From assembly GCF_034531395.1 (NCBI RefSeq), contig NZ_JARVCO010000010.1:248001-312000 (forward strand): a stretch of DNA of 64,000 nt. The letters are read 5' to 3'. A model generated the notes under the pieces. The model had not been told where the DNA came from. It saw only the letters and a program-made list of their open reading frames with translations, and made no database searches. Positions 54,082-64,000 of this stretch are shown piece after piece; position 1 is the stretch's first letter, and every line of letters starts with the position of its first letter. The DNA is from Pontiella agarivorans. GTDB taxonomy: Bacteria > Verrucomicrobiota > Kiritimatiellia > Kiritimatiellales > Pontiellaceae. Both the position numbers and the translations under genes were made by a program.

Positions 54082-57000
54082 ATCTGCCGCAATTCAGTGT
54101 GCGCCGTCCCGTCTTTACGACGATGGTTGCTCTGATCCTGATCGTGCTCGGCGCGGTTTCGCTAAGCCGCCTGCAGATCGACCTGCTGCCGAGCATTGAG
54201 CTGCCGACGGCTTCGGTGCGCACGGAATATGAAGGGGCCAGTCCGGAGGTGATGGAGCGGCTCATCACTCAGATTATGGAAGAGATCGTTGCCACCGTTC
54301 CCGGGGTGGAGGAAATCCGTTCAACCTCAGAAGAAGGGCGCAGTTCGGTGAATGTCACCTTTGTCTGGGGCACCGATCTGGATGCCGCCGCCATCGATTT
54401 ACGTGCAACGATTGAGGATGAAATCAGTGAACTGCCCGATGACATAACCCGGCCGCGCATCAACAAATTCAGCGTTGATACTTTTCCGGTGGTGCTCATC
54501 GGGATCTCCAGTCCGCTGGATCCGGTGGAGTTGACACAGCTGATTGAAGACCGTATCCGGCACCGGTTTACTCAGATTTCGGGCGTGGCACAGGTGGATT
54601 TCTGGGGAGGCTTCCCGCGCGAAATCCGCGTGGAGATTGATCCGGATAAAATCAATGCGCTGGGCCTTTCGCTGAACCATGTGCTCGATACACTGCGCGA
54701 TGCCAACCTTGATCTGCCCGCGGGACAGATTGAAGAGGGGCGTTATGAGGTGACGCTGCGCGCACCGGCGCAGTTCAGCAGTGTGCAGGAGATTCGCGAT
54801 ACTGTGTTGGAAATGCGCGGCGGCGCGGCGGTGACCATCGGCGATGTAGCGGAAGTGGTCGACACCTATGAAAAGCTGACACGCATTATCCGGGTGAATA
54901 ACGAGCGCGGCGTTCGTATTGCCATTCGTAAACAGTCGGGGGCGAATACGGTAGAGGTTTCGCGGCAGATTCTGGAGGAGATCGATGCGCTGAATGACGA
55001 GTTCCCGCAGATCAGCATTGTGCCGGTAATCAATCAGGGGAATTTCATTGAGCGTTCCATTCAGAATGTGGCGCGGTCGGTCCTCTACGGCGGCGGGCTG
55101 GCGATTTTGATTCTGCTGTTTTTCCTGCGTAACATCCGCAGTACGCTGGTGATTTCGCTGTCGATTCCGATTTCAATCATTGCCACGTTTTCACTGATCT
55201 ATTTCGCCGGTTTCACCATCAATCTCATGACGCTCGGCGGTTTGGCGCTGGGTGTCGGCATGATGGTGGACAGTTCGATTGTGGTGCTCGAAAACATTTT
55301 CCGCATTCGCGATGAAGACGGAGAGCCGCCGGCCGAAGCGTCATCGGTCGGTGCCTGGGAAGTGGCCCCGGCCATTACCGCCAGTACGATTACCACGTTG
55401 GTGATCTTTCTTCCGGTTATTTTTGTAAAAGGGGTTTCGGGCCTGCTGTTCCGCGAGCTGGCCTATGTGATTGCATTCTCCCTGGTCTGCTCGCTGCTGC
55501 TTTCGCTGAGTCTGGTGCCGATGCTCTCTTCGCGGCTGTTAAAAGCAAAAGGCCGCGATCGCGCCGGGCCTCGCTGGGTGGAACGGCTGAAGCGGGATTC
55601 CGAAAAACGATTCGATCAACTGAATTCGGGATATCTTGGAATTCTGGATGCGGCCTTGCGGCATAAGGCTTTAGTCGTGATCGGAGCGGTGGTGCTGCTC
55701 GGTCTCAGCCTGTTCACGGTTCCAATGATCGGAACTGAATTTCTGCCGCCGAGCGACGAGGGCGAGGTGCGCGTGACCGGCGAAATGGAAGTCGGAACGC
55801 GGCTGGACCTGCTGGATCGGCAGACACGGCTGATGGAATCGATTGTTTATGCCGCCGTACCGGAAGCGGTCTCCACGGTGGCCTCTGTCCGCGATAATGA
55901 AGGGGAGATTCGGATGTCGCTGGTGAAGGCGTCGGAGCGATCCCGCTCGAATGTGGAAATTGCAGCCGATTTGCGTGAACGGCTGGAGGGCCGGATTCCC
56001 GGGATGAAAATCCGGACCCGTGCCCCGCAGGGGCAGTTTCTGCTGGAGCGCATCATCGGCGGTGATGAGGGCGTGACGGTTGAGATACGCGGCTTTGAGC
56101 TGGATGTGCTCAAAGCGCTGTCCGATAAGGTTACGGCGGCTATTGAGGATATTGAGGGTATAACCGATGTGGATCAGAGTTTTGATGACGGTACGCCGCA
56201 GGAAGAGTTTGTTTTGGACCGGCGTAAGATTGCTGATCTCGGCTTCACGCCGCGCGATGTGACCGAGGTGATTGAAACGGCGATTGCGGGGTCGCGGGCG
56301 GGGAATTATCACAGTAAGGGCAATTCCTATCGTATTCTGGTGCAGTTGAAGGATGCGGAAAAACGATCGCTTGATGAAGTGCTGAATCTCACGCTGCGTA
56401 CCGCCGACGGTGAGACGGTGGCGCTGCGTAATCTGGTCACCACGGTCAGCAGCCGGGCGCCGCTGGAGATTACCCGTAAGGATCAGCAGCGGCAGGTGAC
56501 GGTCAGCGCAAATGTGACTGACCGGGATCTGGGCTCGGTTGCGACTGAAATAAAAGAAAAGCTGAATCAGATTCCCCGGCCTGACAGCTATGAGCTGCTG
56601 GTCGCCGGAAATTTTGAAGAGCAGCAGAAGGCCATGCGTGAACTGACGGTGGCGTTGCTGCTGTCGCTGCTGCTGGTGTACATGGTACTGGCGTGTCAGT
56701 ATGAAAGTCTGCTCGATCCGCTGGTGGTGATGCTGTCGACCCCGATGGCGGCGATCGGCGTGCTGTTAGTTTTATGGCTTACCGATACCACGCTGAATCT
56801 GCAGTCGGCCATCGGCTGCATTATGCTCGGCGGCATTGTGGTGAATAATGCGATTCTGCTGGTGGATCAGGCCGGGCGGCTGCATGAAGAAGGCCGTTCG
56901 CTCAACGAAGCGGTGGCCGAAGCCGGGCGGCGGCGTTTCAGGCCGATTCTGATGACGACGCTGACGACCATTCTCGGCCTTTTGCCGTTGGCTCTGGGTA

Positions 57001-57143
57001 TCGGCGAGGGCTCCGATGCCCAGGCCCCGCTGGCCCGGGCGGTGGTTGGCGGGCTTGCAGGATCGACGCTGATTACGCTGGTGCTGATTCCGGTGGTCTA
57101 CACTCTGGTTCACGGATTTATGAAGAAGAAGGTAAAGGCATGA
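54078..57143 (+). CDS. RND multidrug efflux permease (AcrB-type)
   Basis: Inner-membrane proton-driven pump of 1,021 residues, full length for the HAE1 group. The opening [26 protein letters not shown], twelve TM segments and two large periplasmic loops fit. The proton-relay Asp is in [18 protein letters not shown] near residue 396; the second Asp of the AcrB pair is Ser here. TM10-12 contain [18 protein letters not shown] and [19 protein letters not shown]. It lies between its adaptor and a TolC-type gene, each overlapping by 4 bp, so the three are translated as a unit. The substrate range cannot be predicted. Confidence 0.95.
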   Translation: MNLPQFSVRRPVFTTMVALILIVLGAVSLSRLQIDLLPSIELPTASVRTEYEGASPEVMERLITQIMEEIVATVPGVEEIRSTSEEGRSSVNVTFVWGTDLDAAAIDLRATIEDEISELPDDITRPRINKFSVDTFPVVLIGISSPLDPVELTQLIEDRIRHRFTQISGVAQVDFWGGFPREIRVEIDPDKINALGLSLNHVLDTLRDANLDLPAGQIEEGRYEVTLRAPAQFSSVQEIRDTVLEMRGGAAVTIGDVAEVVDTYEKLTRIIRVNNERGVRIAIRKQSGANTVEVSRQILEEIDALNDEFPQISIVPVINQGNFIERSIQNVARSVLYGGGLAILILLFFLRNIRSTLVISLSIPISIIATFSLIYFAGFTINLMTLGGLALGVGMMVDSSIVVLENIFRIRDEDGEPPAEASSVGAWEVAPAITASTITTLVIFLPVIFVKGVSGLLFRELAYVIAFSLVCSLLLSLSLVPMLSSRLLKAKGRDRAGPRWVERLKRDSEKRFDQLNSGYLGILDAALRHKALVVIGAVVLLGLSLFTVPMIGTEFLPPSDEGEVRVTGEMEVGTRLDLLDRQTRLMESIVYAAVPEAVSTVASVRDNEGEIRMSLVKASERSRSNVEIAADLRERLEGRIPGMKIRTRAPQGQFLLERIIGGDEGVTVEIRGFELDVLKALSDKVTAAIEDIEGITDVDQSFDDGTPQEEFVLDRRKIADLGFTPRDVTEVIETAIAGSRAGNYHSKGNSYRILVQLKDAEKRSLDEVLNLTLRTADGETVALRNLVTTVSSRAPLEITRKDQQRQVTVSANVTDRDLGSVATEIKEKLNQIPRPDSYELLVAGNFEEQQKAMRELTVALLLSLLLVYMVLACQYESLLDPLVVMLSTPMAAIGVLLVLWLTDTTLNLQSAIGCIMLGGIVVNNAILLVDQAGRLHEEGRSLNEAVAEAGRRRFRPILMTTLTTILGLLPLALGIGEGSDAQAPLARAVVGGLAGSTLITLVLIPVVYTLVHGFMKKKVKA

Positions 57144-58642
57144 TAAAAACCGCGTTTGGAACCCTCGGTGGGGTGTTCGTTTTTTCTTTAAACCTTTACG
57201 CAGATACAAACCGTCCGGCGCCTCCGTCACTTTCTCTGGAGCAGGCTGTATTGATGGGATTGCAGCATAACCGCGGTCTGCAGGTACAACAATTTAACCC
57301 GGTCATTGCCGGGGCGTTTGAACAGCTGGAGCGCGGCGTCTACGATCCTGAATTTTTTGCATCTTTTTCGGATACAGAAGAAAATGTGGTGGAAACGTCT
57401 ACGGCAACGGTTTCGCAGTTTCAGAATGAAGGCTCGGATACGGAAGGGGCTGTCGGTATCCGCCAGCAGCTTCCGACGGGGACCGAAGTGGAAGCGTCGG
57501 TCAGCTCGGAGCGGTCCATTTCAACCCGTTCGCCGGAACAGCAGACGGCGCGTCTGGGCTTAACGGTAACGCAGCAGCTTTTGCGTGGCTTCGGGCCGTC
57601 CGTGAATCTGGCCTCTATTCGGCAGGCGGAGCTGGAGACCGAGGCCAGCCGGTATGAATTGCGGGGATACACGGAAGCGGTAATCGCTGATATTGAAATG
57701 GCCTATTGGCGCTATGTGGCGGCCCGGGAGGCGATTCGGGTGGTGAAGTCGTCACTGGAAATTGCGCAGAGCCAGCTGGAGGAGGTTGAGTCTCGTATCG
57801 AAGTCGGGGACCTTCCGGAAAATGAAGCGGCTGCGGCACGCGCTGAAGTGGCGCTGAGCAAGCAGAATCTTATTGATGCGCAAAGTGCCATGGAAAAACA
57901 GCGCTATACCCTGCTGCGTTTGGTGCAGCCGAACCTGTCGGTGACCGAAATGCAGGCGCTGGAGGCCGTCAGCTCGCCGGATGTTGATGTATCCAGGGAG
58001 CCCGATGCAGAAGAGTCAATTCTGTTGGCCCTGCAGTCCCGGTCGGAAATCAAGGAGGCCGAACTGCAGCTGCAGCGCGGCGAACTGGAAACGGTGGTTA
58101 CGCGCAACGGCCGGCTTCCGAAGCTGGAACTGTTTATTAATCTGGGAAAAACCGGTTATGCGGATACGTTCGACGACAGTTTTAAAAACCTCGATGGACC
58201 GGGCTATGACGTAACCGTCGGGCTGGAGTTCAGTCAGGCTCTCGGAAATCGCCAGGCGCGGGCGCGGGATATTATTGCACGTACAGAGTTGGAGCAGGGG
58301 AAAGAGGCGCTGGCCAATCTGCGCGATCTGGTGCGGTTCGATGTACTGCTGGCCCTGAACGAGCTGAAGCGGGCCCGCCTCCAGGTCTCCGCGTCGACAG
58401 AAACCCGCGGCTATCGGGAGCAGACGCTGCAGGCGGAACGCGACCGCTTTGAAGTAGGCACTGCCACGGCGCTGGATGTGGCTTTAACGCAGCGCGATCT
58501 GTTGCAAAGCCGTCTTGCTGAAATTGAGGCGCGGGTGGCGTTTATGATTGCGCGAATCCGCCTTTTTCAGGCTGAAGGAACCCTGATTGAACGGCGGGGT
58601 CTTTCCATTGATTCTGTCGATAGGGAAATTATCGATTGGTAA
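57140..58642 (+). CDS. TolC-family outer-membrane efflux protein
   Basis: Outer-membrane channel of the efflux system, 500 residues. A short signal peptide ([18 protein letters not shown]) is followed by two repeats of the TolC fold: [21 protein letters not shown], a beta part with [21 protein letters not shown] and [21 protein letters not shown], then helices [42 protein letters not shown]. The second repeat has [15 protein letters not shown] and [20 protein letters not shown]. The long N-terminal beta stretch after [13 protein letters not shown] is typical of the PVC/Bacteroidota-type TolC. The ATG overlaps the pump stop (ATGA). A terminator lies about 200 bp downstream. Confidence 0.92.
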   Translation: MIKTAFGTLGGVFVFSLNLYADTNRPAPPSLSLEQAVLMGLQHNRGLQVQQFNPVIAGAFEQLERGVYDPEFFASFSDTEENVVETSTATVSQFQNEGSDTEGAVGIRQQLPTGTEVEASVSSERSISTRSPEQQTARLGLTVTQQLLRGFGPSVNLASIRQAELETEASRYELRGYTEAVIADIEMAYWRYVAAREAIRVVKSSLEIAQSQLEEVESRIEVGDLPENEAAAARAEVALSKQNLIDAQSAMEKQRYTLLRLVQPNLSVTEMQALEAVSSPDVDVSREPDAEESILLALQSRSEIKEAELQLQRGELETVVTRNGRLPKLELFINLGKTGYADTFDDSFKNLDGPGYDVTVGLEFSQALGNRQARARDIIARTELEQGKEALANLRDLVRFDVLLALNELKRARLQVSASTETRGYREQTLQAERDRFEVGTATALDVALTQRDLLQSRLAEIEARVAFMIARIRLFQAEGTLIERRGLSIDSVDREIIDW

Positions 58643-58840
58643 TAATTTTATCGGGGATGGAGACCGCTCTTTCATTGAAAAAGGTCAAAATCGCAAAATC
58701 CGGCTTTGAGAAGAAATTGCTGTATCTTTCTGTATTCATGCCGGATACGAATGGCTGGATGATATTTTTAAGGAAATTCGACCAAAAAACCTGCCGGGCG
58801 ACGTATTGTATATGAAACTCGGGTTTGGGTTTCACTTGGG

Positions 58841-58887
58841 CTGCGTGGGGTTTCTCCTCCTCTTTTCCTCACGCAGTCTCTTTTTTT
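58841..58887 (+). terminator. Strong intrinsic terminator of the efflux operon
   Basis: A 10-pair stem, CTGCGTGGGG with CCTCACGCAG (one G-U pair), a 16-base loop and then TCTCTTTTTTT. It lies about 200 bp after the TolC-type gene. Confidence 0.8.
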
Positions 58888-59044
58888 GCCTAAATGACAA
58901 AGACCTCTCTGCTGCTCAAAAAAAAACTGCTGAAAATCCTGCACGGTTTTTCTGGGCTAAACCTTGAATTTTTTAGTGTGGCTATAAATCACGGTTAACA
59001 TATTTCTGTATTACGGGTTTTAAAAGGACCCTTTATTAACAGGT

Positions 59045-59078
59045 GCCGTGTTTTAATCCTTAAAACACGGCGTCTTTT
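59045..59078 (+). terminator. Second intrinsic terminator in the gap
   Basis: A perfect 12-bp stem (GCCGTGTTTTAA/TTAAAACACGGC) with a 3-base loop, followed by GTCTTTT. No annotated gene ends between it and the terminator at 58841, which hints at a short transcript between them. Confidence 0.75.
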
Positions 59079-59227
59079 GCAGTGCTTTGAAATGGTGGAA
59101 ACCTGCTTAAAAGAGCTGGTAAATAATACTAATACAGACCGCTTATGTATTGCTAATCTTTGGTTCACGTTGTGCTGTAGTCATGCCTTGATTCTCCAAT
59201 ACGGAACATAAAAAAGGATGGCGACAC

Positions 59228-59569
59228 ATGAAAAATATTTTTGCACTTTGGATGGCACTCGCCGTACTCCACTTAATGCTGACGGTCTCCAGGGCGGACG
59301 GAACGATTACTGAGGTAAACGTGGTGAAATCCGGACTGGAACTGAAAACCTGGATGGTGATCGGAAATAAGTATCAGTTGCAGTGCTCGACGAATCTGGT
59401 GGAAGGAAGCTGGGAGGATCTGGGCGAACAGATCAACGCAGTTATGACGGTAAGTAATTTGTATGTACATACCGAGGCCGAACAGTGCTGGTTCCGGGTG
59501 GTGGAAGAACAGGGGGATGCGGCGGGTCCCACCAGTCCGCCGAAACCGCCGGGCAATCTGCCCTTCTGA
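59228..59569 (+). CDS. Small secreted protein
   Basis: A 113-residue exported protein with a signal peptide (MKNIFALWMALAVLHLMLTVSRA). The ribosome binding site aaagga lies 10 bases before the ATG. The mature part is one module, KYQLQCSTNLVEGSWEDLGEQ...EQCWFRVVEE, of the 'Y-x-(V/L)-(E/Q)-(W/C)-S-T-N-L...W...F(R/Y)V' kind. In PVC bacteria such modules sit mostly at the C-termini of large secreted proteins; here it stands alone. A Pro-rich tail (TSPPKPPGNLPF) ends the protein. Its function is unknown. Confidence 0.75.
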   Translation: MKNIFALWMALAVLHLMLTVSRADGTITEVNVVKSGLELKTWMVIGNKYQLQCSTNLVEGSWEDLGEQINAVMTVSNLYVHTEAEQCWFRVVEEQGDAAGPTSPPKPPGNLPF

Positions 59570-59656
59570 TGACCGGTGCGAAAATCCTGATGGCATATTT
59601 CGGTTGTTTAACCGGTCCGCTTGCGTAGAGTGGTTTTCCTTTTTACGGAGGATGTT

Positions 59657-60391
59657 ATGGCCGAGCAACGAAAACCTGAGAATCCGCTGATCAGTATTGC
59701 GGTGAATGTCGTCATCCCCGTGGCGATTTTGAGTCTGTTAAGTAAAGAGAAATATCTCGGGCCCGTCTGGGCGCTGGTGGTGGGCCTGGCGTTTCCGGTT
59801 GTGTATGGCCTGCGAACCTTGATCCGTGACCGCAAAGCGGATTTCATGTCGATTATCGGTGTGGTCAGCGTGACACTGACCGGCGTGTTCGGGATCCTGA
59901 AACTTCCGCCCGAATACATTGCCATCAAAGAAGCGGTGATTCCGTTGATTATCGGCCTGGCTGTTGTGATTTCATTGTGGACCCCCTTTCCACTGATTAA
60001 AAAGATTCTCATGACCGAATCGCTGTTTGATGTGGAACGGCTCACTTCCGCGCTCAACGAAAAGGGCACAACGGATGAATTTGAAAAACGCCTGAAAGGG
60101 CTGACGATGGGGTTTGCATCCTCCTTTTTTCTTTCGGCGGTTCTGAACTACGGACTGGCCATCGTCATGCTAAAAAGTGAACCGGGCACGGAAGCCTATA
60201 CGGCGGAGCTTGGAAAGATGACGGGGATGAGCCACATCGTGGTGTTGCTTCCCTGCATGGCGGTGATGTTTGTGGTCATGAATAAACTGTTTAATACGCT
60301 GACCGAGCTCACGGGATGCAAGCTCGATGACCTCCTCGCGGAACACCACCGCGAGAAAGCTGCCGAAAAAGCCGCACCGGAAACCGATTAA
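59657..60391 (+). CDS. VC0807-like integral membrane protein
   Basis: A 244-residue membrane protein with about six hydrophobic segments (LISIAVNVVIPVAILSLLS, LGPVWALVVGLAFPVVYGL, DFMSIIGVVSVTLTGVFGILKL, AVIPLIIGLAVVISLWTPFP, FASSFFLSAVLNYGLAIVML and MSHIVVLLPCMAVMFVVMNKLF). The pattern fits the VC0807/intracellular-septation-like family, whose function is unknown. The start is ATG 59657 with cggagg upstream; an open frame back to 59621 lacks this site. The gene converges with the ferritin-like gene and their stop codons share TTAA. Confidence 0.8.
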   Translation: MAEQRKPENPLISIAVNVVIPVAILSLLSKEKYLGPVWALVVGLAFPVVYGLRTLIRDRKADFMSIIGVVSVTLTGVFGILKLPPEYIAIKEAVIPLIIGLAVVISLWTPFPLIKKILMTESLFDVERLTSALNEKGTTDEFEKRLKGLTMGFASSFFLSAVLNYGLAIVMLKSEPGTEAYTAELGKMTGMSHIVVLLPCMAVMFVVMNKLFNTLTELTGCKLDDLLAEHHREKAAEKAAPETD

Positions 60392-60840
60392 GCTTCCTGT
60401 AGGGTCACCATCAGTTTACTCAGCGCCACCTGTTCGCGCTGTTCCAGCTGCCGGAGATTTTCCAGCATTTCTTTTACATGGCCGGGCATGGCGCGCTGTG
60501 CCATGCCGTCGTAAAACCGGGTCAGATGCTCGTCGAAATAGCGTGTGGCTTTGATGACATATTCGACGTCAACCTGCTCGGGAATAAGATAGTTTTCAAA
60601 CGTCTGATCGGTGGTGGCGATCATATATTTGAAAAACGTATCCATGGTATCCAAAGCCGCGCCATCTTCATAATCTGAAAGACGATGTTCCAGCTGCTGT
60701 TCATGTTCCACAAGATCGTCAATGAGCCTCAACGTAATCTCGTTTGCTGCGGAATTCCGGAGCGAACGATAAAAACGAATCAACCGGCGGTGGAAATCCC
60801 GCGCGTGATCCAGAATATCCCTGGTTTGATTAAATGACAT
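60388..60840 (-). CDS. Ferritin-like four-helix protein
   Basis: A 150-residue all-helical protein, probably a four-helix bundle. Helix 1 has DHARDFHRRLIRFYRSLRN and helix 2 has LRLIDDLVEHEQQLEHRLSDYE, with the acidic/His E-H-E pattern of ferritin-like and rubrerythrin-like domains. Helix 3 carries TMDTFFKYMIATTDQTFENY and helix 4 DEHLTRFYDGMAQRA...EMLENLRQLEQREQVALSKLM. Metal binding is likely but unproven; a bacterioferritin or hemerythrin-like role is possible. The start is ATG 60840 with aaggaggt upstream; the open frame to 61062 is not supported. Confidence 0.72.
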   Translation of the reverse strand: MSFNQTRDILDHARDFHRRLIRFYRSLRNSAANEITLRLIDDLVEHEQQLEHRLSDYEDGAALDTMDTFFKYMIATTDQTFENYLIPEQVDVEYVIKATRYFDEHLTRFYDGMAQRAMPGHVKEMLENLRQLEQREQVALSKLMVTLQEA

Positions 60841-61066
60841 TTCAGCCACCTCCTTAACTCGTATTCTACGCCCGATGGCTGATCTGTCAACGGGTGGATT
60901 GAAGAGGAACCGGCTGATGGAAACAGACTGCGAAAAAACGATTCCGGCCGATCCTGCAATAGATCGGAAAAAGACCGGAACTCTTCCGTCAACCTTGCTG
61001 GTCGAGGTGAATGACCTCAGCTTTCGATGGCCATACGAATACGGATCCGCAGATGGGTACAAGAGG

Positions 61067-61840
61067 TTAGCGGGCCGTCACATTTTCATACAGCCATTGC
61101 CGGAGCCGGGGGTAGCAAGCCGGCGGAAATTTATGAGCCGTATCTTCGAGCACGAGAAAGGTAATGTCGACGCCTGCCGCACTGGCCTCTTCGTTAATTT
61201 TCTCTAAGTTAGGCCGCCGTTTATCTTTTTCGCCAACGAAAACCAGCATGGGGCGGCCTTTAATGCGGTCCAGTCCGCCCATCGGCCAGCCGGCTCCGCC
61301 GGGCATGAAAGCGTGAAAGTAGTTTTGAAAGGCACCCGCTGAATTTCCCAGCTGATACATGATTGCAGCACCGCCCGAAGAATAACCACCGCACACCCGT
61401 TTGCGGGGATCCACATTCGGAACAAGGGTTTCGAGTTGCTCGAGCATCGTTTCGTAATACGACCATGGCGTTTGCCAACCGCCGTTTCGACCGTTTTCTT
61501 CCGAGCAATACGGCAAGGCAACGCAGATATATTCTTTGCCCTCGGTAATGTCCATTGCTCTTCCGGGATAGTCGCTTCCGGCTCCGCCCCCGAACCAGAC
61601 GAACAGGGGATAGTGTTTGTCGGTTGTATAGTCTGTCGGGAAATAGATGCCGGCCCGGGCTGGTTTGTTGTGCCAGGTCAGCCCGAGTTCCGGGAAGTCG
61701 ATATAGTATAATGTGCCGGGTTGAATGCGGGTTTCGGTATTTAAAATCTGGCCGGGCCTGGTTTTCTTTTCTGTCGTTTTGGCATGCACGCCGAGAACAA
61801 GCAGTACGATAAGAATCAGAAATCCGTTTTTCTTCCTCAT
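61067..61840 (-). CDS. Secreted alpha/beta-hydrolase (esterase-like)
   Basis: A 257-residue exported hydrolase. Signal peptide MRKKNGFLILIVLLVLGVHA. The core shows the strand YPLFVWFGGGAGSDYPGRA with an oxyanion GGG, the nucleophile elbow GYSSGG near residue 153, the acid region LVFVGEKDKR, and the catalytic His in EDTAHKFP near residue 237. The order suits a poly(3-hydroxybutyrate)-depolymerase- or feruloyl-esterase-like enzyme, but the substrate is not evident. It starts 11 bp after the GNAT gene stop on the same strand, so both may be co-transcribed. Confidence 0.82.
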   Translation of the reverse strand: MRKKNGFLILIVLLVLGVHAKTTEKKTRPGQILNTETRIQPGTLYYIDFPELGLTWHNKPARAGIYFPTDYTTDKHYPLFVWFGGGAGSDYPGRAMDITEGKEYICVALPYCSEENGRNGGWQTPWSYYETMLEQLETLVPNVDPRKRVCGGYSSGGAAIMYQLGNSAGAFQNYFHAFMPGGAGWPMGGLDRIKGRPMLVFVGEKDKRRPNLEKINEEASAAGVDITFLVLEDTAHKFPPACYPRLRQWLYENVTAR

Positions 61841-61851
61841 TTTTTTCTCCG

Positions 61852-62358
61852 TTAACCCGTTTGATGATTCAAATTTTTTTCAAAACGAATGACTTCGAAC
61901 GGAGCGATGGTCCGGCGGCTGCTTTCCCGGTATCCGTTCCTGATATAGAACTGCTGTGCGGCCTGCTGTTTCGTGGTTGTTTCAAGGTACAGCCGGCGCA
62001 GCCCCCATTCAATCGCGGTCAGTTCAAGATGGCGGAGGATCTTTTGTCCGAAGTTTTTACGTTGCTGATTCGGGGCAACTCGCATCCTGCGCACTTCTGC
62101 TGCGTCTGGACCGCATCGTTCCAATCCGCCCATGGCGATAATCTGATCCTTCAACAGGCCGACGACAAATGTACCGCCGCGGTCAAAATAGACGGCAGGT
62201 ATATGATGGAGATCATCATCCCAGTCGCCGTTACCTGCATGCCCGCCTGTCGGCAGAAGGGCGGCATTATGCAGATTCCATACCGCGGCGCAGTCCTCAT
62301 CCTGATACGTTCGAATACGAAACATAGGAGAGGTGTAGCACATCGGTTTCTTTTTCAT
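61852..62358 (-). CDS. GNAT-family N-acetyltransferase
   Basis: A 168-residue GNAT enzyme that moves an acetyl group from acetyl-CoA. FRIRTYQDEDCAAVWNLHNAA is the usual first strand-helix. EVRRMRVAPNQQRKNFGQKILRHLE is the acetyl-CoA loop, with R-K-N-F-G-Q in place of the canonical (R/Q)-x2-G-x-(G/A). RRLYLETTTKQQAAQQFYIRNGYRE is the last conserved block. The first 11 residues may not be translated (ATG 62325 would start at MFRIR); no ribosome binding site decides the matter. It is divergent from the UbiD gene. Confidence 0.85.
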   Translation of the reverse strand: MKKKPMCYTSPMFRIRTYQDEDCAAVWNLHNAALLPTGGHAGNGDWDDDLHHIPAVYFDRGGTFVVGLLKDQIIAMGGLERCGPDAAEVRRMRVAPNQQRKNFGQKILRHLELTAIEWGLRRLYLETTTKQQAAQQFYIRNGYRESSRRTIAPFEVIRFEKNLNHQTG

Positions 62359-62489
62359 AAACTAAATTTCAGTTTGGCGGCCGCTGCGAAATGCCGGCTT
62401 TTGCTGATTTATGTGCAGGTCAAATACCGGTCTTCGGATTGCAGAGGAATCGGCTTGCGGAAACCGGCCGAAGAACAAAGACTGTGTGT

Positions 62490-64000
62490 ATGGGTTATCA
62501 AAGTACGAGAGAATGTATCCAGGCCTTGGAAAACGCGGGGCAGCTTCTTCGCATCAAAGAAGAGGTTGATCCTCATCTTGAAATGGCGGAAATTCAGCGT
62601 CGCATCTATGCCGAAAAGGGCCCGGCCATCCTGTTTGAAAAGGTGAAGGGCTGTAAATTTCCCTGCGTCTCCAACCTGTTTGGAACCCCGGAACGCGCGC
62701 GGTTTATTTTTAAGGATACCTATGACCAGGTTGCGGCAATGGTTGCGGCGAAAGTTGATCCGGCCGCTCTGCTGAAAAACCCGGGCAAAGCGCTGAAGGC
62801 CGGATTGTCCGGGCTGAATGCGCTGCCGAAAAAGGTGTCTCCGAGTGCCGCTCCGGTTTTTGAATGCCGGGCGAAAATCAGCGATCTGCCGCCGGTGGTC
62901 AGCTGGCCGGACGACGGCGGGCCGTTTGTCACCCTGCCGCAGGTCTATTCCGAGCACCCGGACCATCCCGGAAAACCGATGAAGAGCAATCTCGGCATGT
63001 ACCGGATCCAGTTGAGCGGGAATGAATTTGAAACCGACAAAGAGATCGGCCTGCACTACCAGATCCACCGCGGCATCGGGGTGCATCAGAAACTGCACCT
63101 GGATCAGAATAAACCGTTTCGTGTGGCGATCTTCATCGGCGGTCCGCCGGCGATGACCTTTTCGGCCGTGATGCCGCTGCCCGAAGGTATGCCCGAAGTG
63201 GCATTTGCCGGACTGCTGGCCGGGCGCCGTTTCCGCTATGCGCATTACAAAGACTGGACGGTTTCGGCCGATGCTGATTTCTGCATTATCGGCACCATCA
63301 ACGGAACGAAACCCGAAGGGCCGTTTGGCGATCATTTGGGCTATTACAGCCTGGTGCACGATTTCCCCTGTCTGGAAGTCGAAGAGGTGTTTCATCGGAA
63401 GGATGCCGTCTGGCCGTTTACGGTGGTCGGTCGTCCGCCACAGGAGGACACGACGTTCGGGGAAGTGATTCATGATATGACCGGCGTGGCCATTCCTTCC
63501 GAACTGCCGGGACTTAAGGCGGTTCATGCCGTCGATGCCGCCGGCGTACACCCGCTGTTGCTGGCCATCGGAGAAGAGCGGTATACGCCCTACATGAAAA
63601 CCATTCGTCCTTCCGAACTGCTGACGATTTCAAACGCGGTGCTGGGCAAAGGCCAGCTGTCGCTCGCCAAATATCTGTTTATTGTGAATGAAGCGGATAA
63701 TCCGAAACTCGATATTCATGATATTCCGGCTTATTTCACCCATTTGCTCGAACGGATTAAATGGGAGCGGGATCTGCATTTCCATACGGAAACCAGTATC
63801 GATACCCTCGATTATTCCGGCGATGCCCTCAACCATGGTTCCAAGGTGGTTTTTGCCGCCAGCGGCGATGCGTTCCGAACATTGGAAACGGAAAAACCGG
63901 ATCTTGAAAACTGTGCGGTCGTTGCTCCCGGCATTCTGGCAGCCGCTTCAACGTTCGATCCGGAGACCTTCGCCAGGCATCTGGAAGGCCGTATTTCGGT
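62490..64000 (+). CDS. UbiD-family prenylated-FMN decarboxylase, partial
   Basis: A frame open from ATG 62490 to the window end, 503 complete codons visible. UbiD-family enzymes use prenyl-FMN for reversible decarboxylation of aromatic or unsaturated acids. Family blocks are VSNLFGTPERAR, SDLPPVVSWPDDGGPFVTLPQ, SNLGMYRIQL with RGIGVHQ (cofactor-binding region), FAGLLAGRRFRYAHYKDWTVSADADFCIIGTI and EGPFGDHLGYYS with the conserved Glu. The visible part already exceeds 500 residues; the missing tail should be short. It could be UbiD for ubiquinone, the menaquinone (futalosine route) homologue, or an aryl decarboxylase. The prenyl-FMN synthase UbiX is not in the window. Confidence 0.9.
   Translation, partial: MGYQSTRECIQALENAGQLLRIKEEVDPHLEMAEIQRRIYAEKGPAILFEKVKGCKFPCVSNLFGTPERARFIFKDTYDQVAAMVAAKVDPAALLKNPGKALKAGLSGLNALPKKVSPSAAPVFECRAKISDLPPVVSWPDDGGPFVTLPQVYSEHPDHPGKPMKSNLGMYRIQLSGNEFETDKEIGLHYQIHRGIGVHQKLHLDQNKPFRVAIFIGGPPAMTFSAVMPLPEGMPEVAFAGLLAGRRFRYAHYKDWTVSADADFCIIGTINGTKPEGPFGDHLGYYSLVHDFPCLEVEEVFHRKDAVWPFTVVGRPPQEDTTFGEVIHDMTGVAIPSELPGLKAVHAVDAAGVHPLLLAIGEERYTPYMKTIRPSELLTISNAVLGKGQLSLAKYLFIVNEADNPKLDIHDIPAYFTHLLERIKWERDLHFHTETSIDTLDYSGDALNHGSKVVFAASGDAFRTLETEKPDLENCAVVAPGILAAASTFDPETFARHLEGRIS

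Larger units (their letters stand above)
58643..59227 (+). other. 585-bp gap with two terminator-like hairpins, no protein gene
   Basis: This gap is AT-rich, with no convincing frame. It holds hairpins at 58841-58876 and 59045-59071. The stretch between them (58890-59045) could encode a small RNA, though no promoter with good spacing was found. Confidence 0.4.

Noticed and set aside
62409-63551. 380-codon minus-strand frame near the window end
   Set aside because: The plus strand here encodes a UbiD-family protein with many conserved blocks, open to the window edge.

Overview
The window looks like a chromosomal segment of a free-living, heterotrophic Gram-negative bacterium of the PVC group. 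My best guess is Kiritimatiellota (a Pontiella/Tichowtungia-like organism) or a close Verrucomicrobiota relative. The basis is the mix of a complete rod-shape/peptidoglycan cluster, very large PAS-rich sensor kinases, a secreted DUF5060-type polysaccharide-degrading protein of over 2,000 residues, and small secreted proteins with a 'Y-x-(V/L)-(E/Q)-(W/C)...W' C-terminal module common in this phylum. This placement is inference; no marker gene was compared. I see no rRNA, tRNA, CRISPR array or insertion sequence.

Layout: (1) 0.2-9.1 kb holds a NodU/CmcH-type carbamoyltransferase followed after 2 bp by a divergent Aat-like aminoacyl transferase, a GNAT protein, a secreted protein, a PglK-like ABC exporter, two CelD/FemAB-type acyltransferases and a GT2 glycosyltransferase. 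This reads as a cell-surface or glycoconjugate modification region. (2) 8.3-17.5 kb (minus strand) mixes signalling and sugar genes: two receivers with GT2, a 1,376-residue sensor kinase behind a GT4 glycosyltransferase, aldose 1-epimerase and a LytTR regulator. (3) 17.7-33.4 kb (plus strand) is a phosphorelay block: ankyrin membrane protein, coiled-coil membrane protein, HPt protein, two PAS proteins without a kinase domain, an unknown 86-residue protein, a sensor kinase, an Rcp1-like receiver, a REC-PAS protein, a hybrid kinase and a terminal receiver. Most of these genes overlap or abut. (4) 33.4-41.0 kb (minus strand) is mreB-mreC-mreD-mrdA-rodA-rng, the elongasome cluster with ribonuclease G. 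(5) 41.5-44.4 kb is an AT-richer cassette with NERD, a small unknown, a membrane protein and an HNH nuclease, possibly acquired or defence-related. (6) 44.9-58.6 kb has the giant secreted protein, an orphan trpB and a tripartite RND efflux operon. (7) 59.2-64.0 kb has small secreted, membrane, ferritin-like, alpha/beta-hydrolase, GNAT and UbiD-family genes; the UbiD gene runs off the window end.

Two patterns cut across the genes. First, a 15-bp palindrome TTCCA-N5-TGGAA occurs nine times exactly, inside and between genes, where chance predicts well under one. Second, four signalling proteins without kinase domains end in the same short charged helix (FN-x5-GRE-x-R-x2-ELK...). These are the best candidates for something undescribed here.
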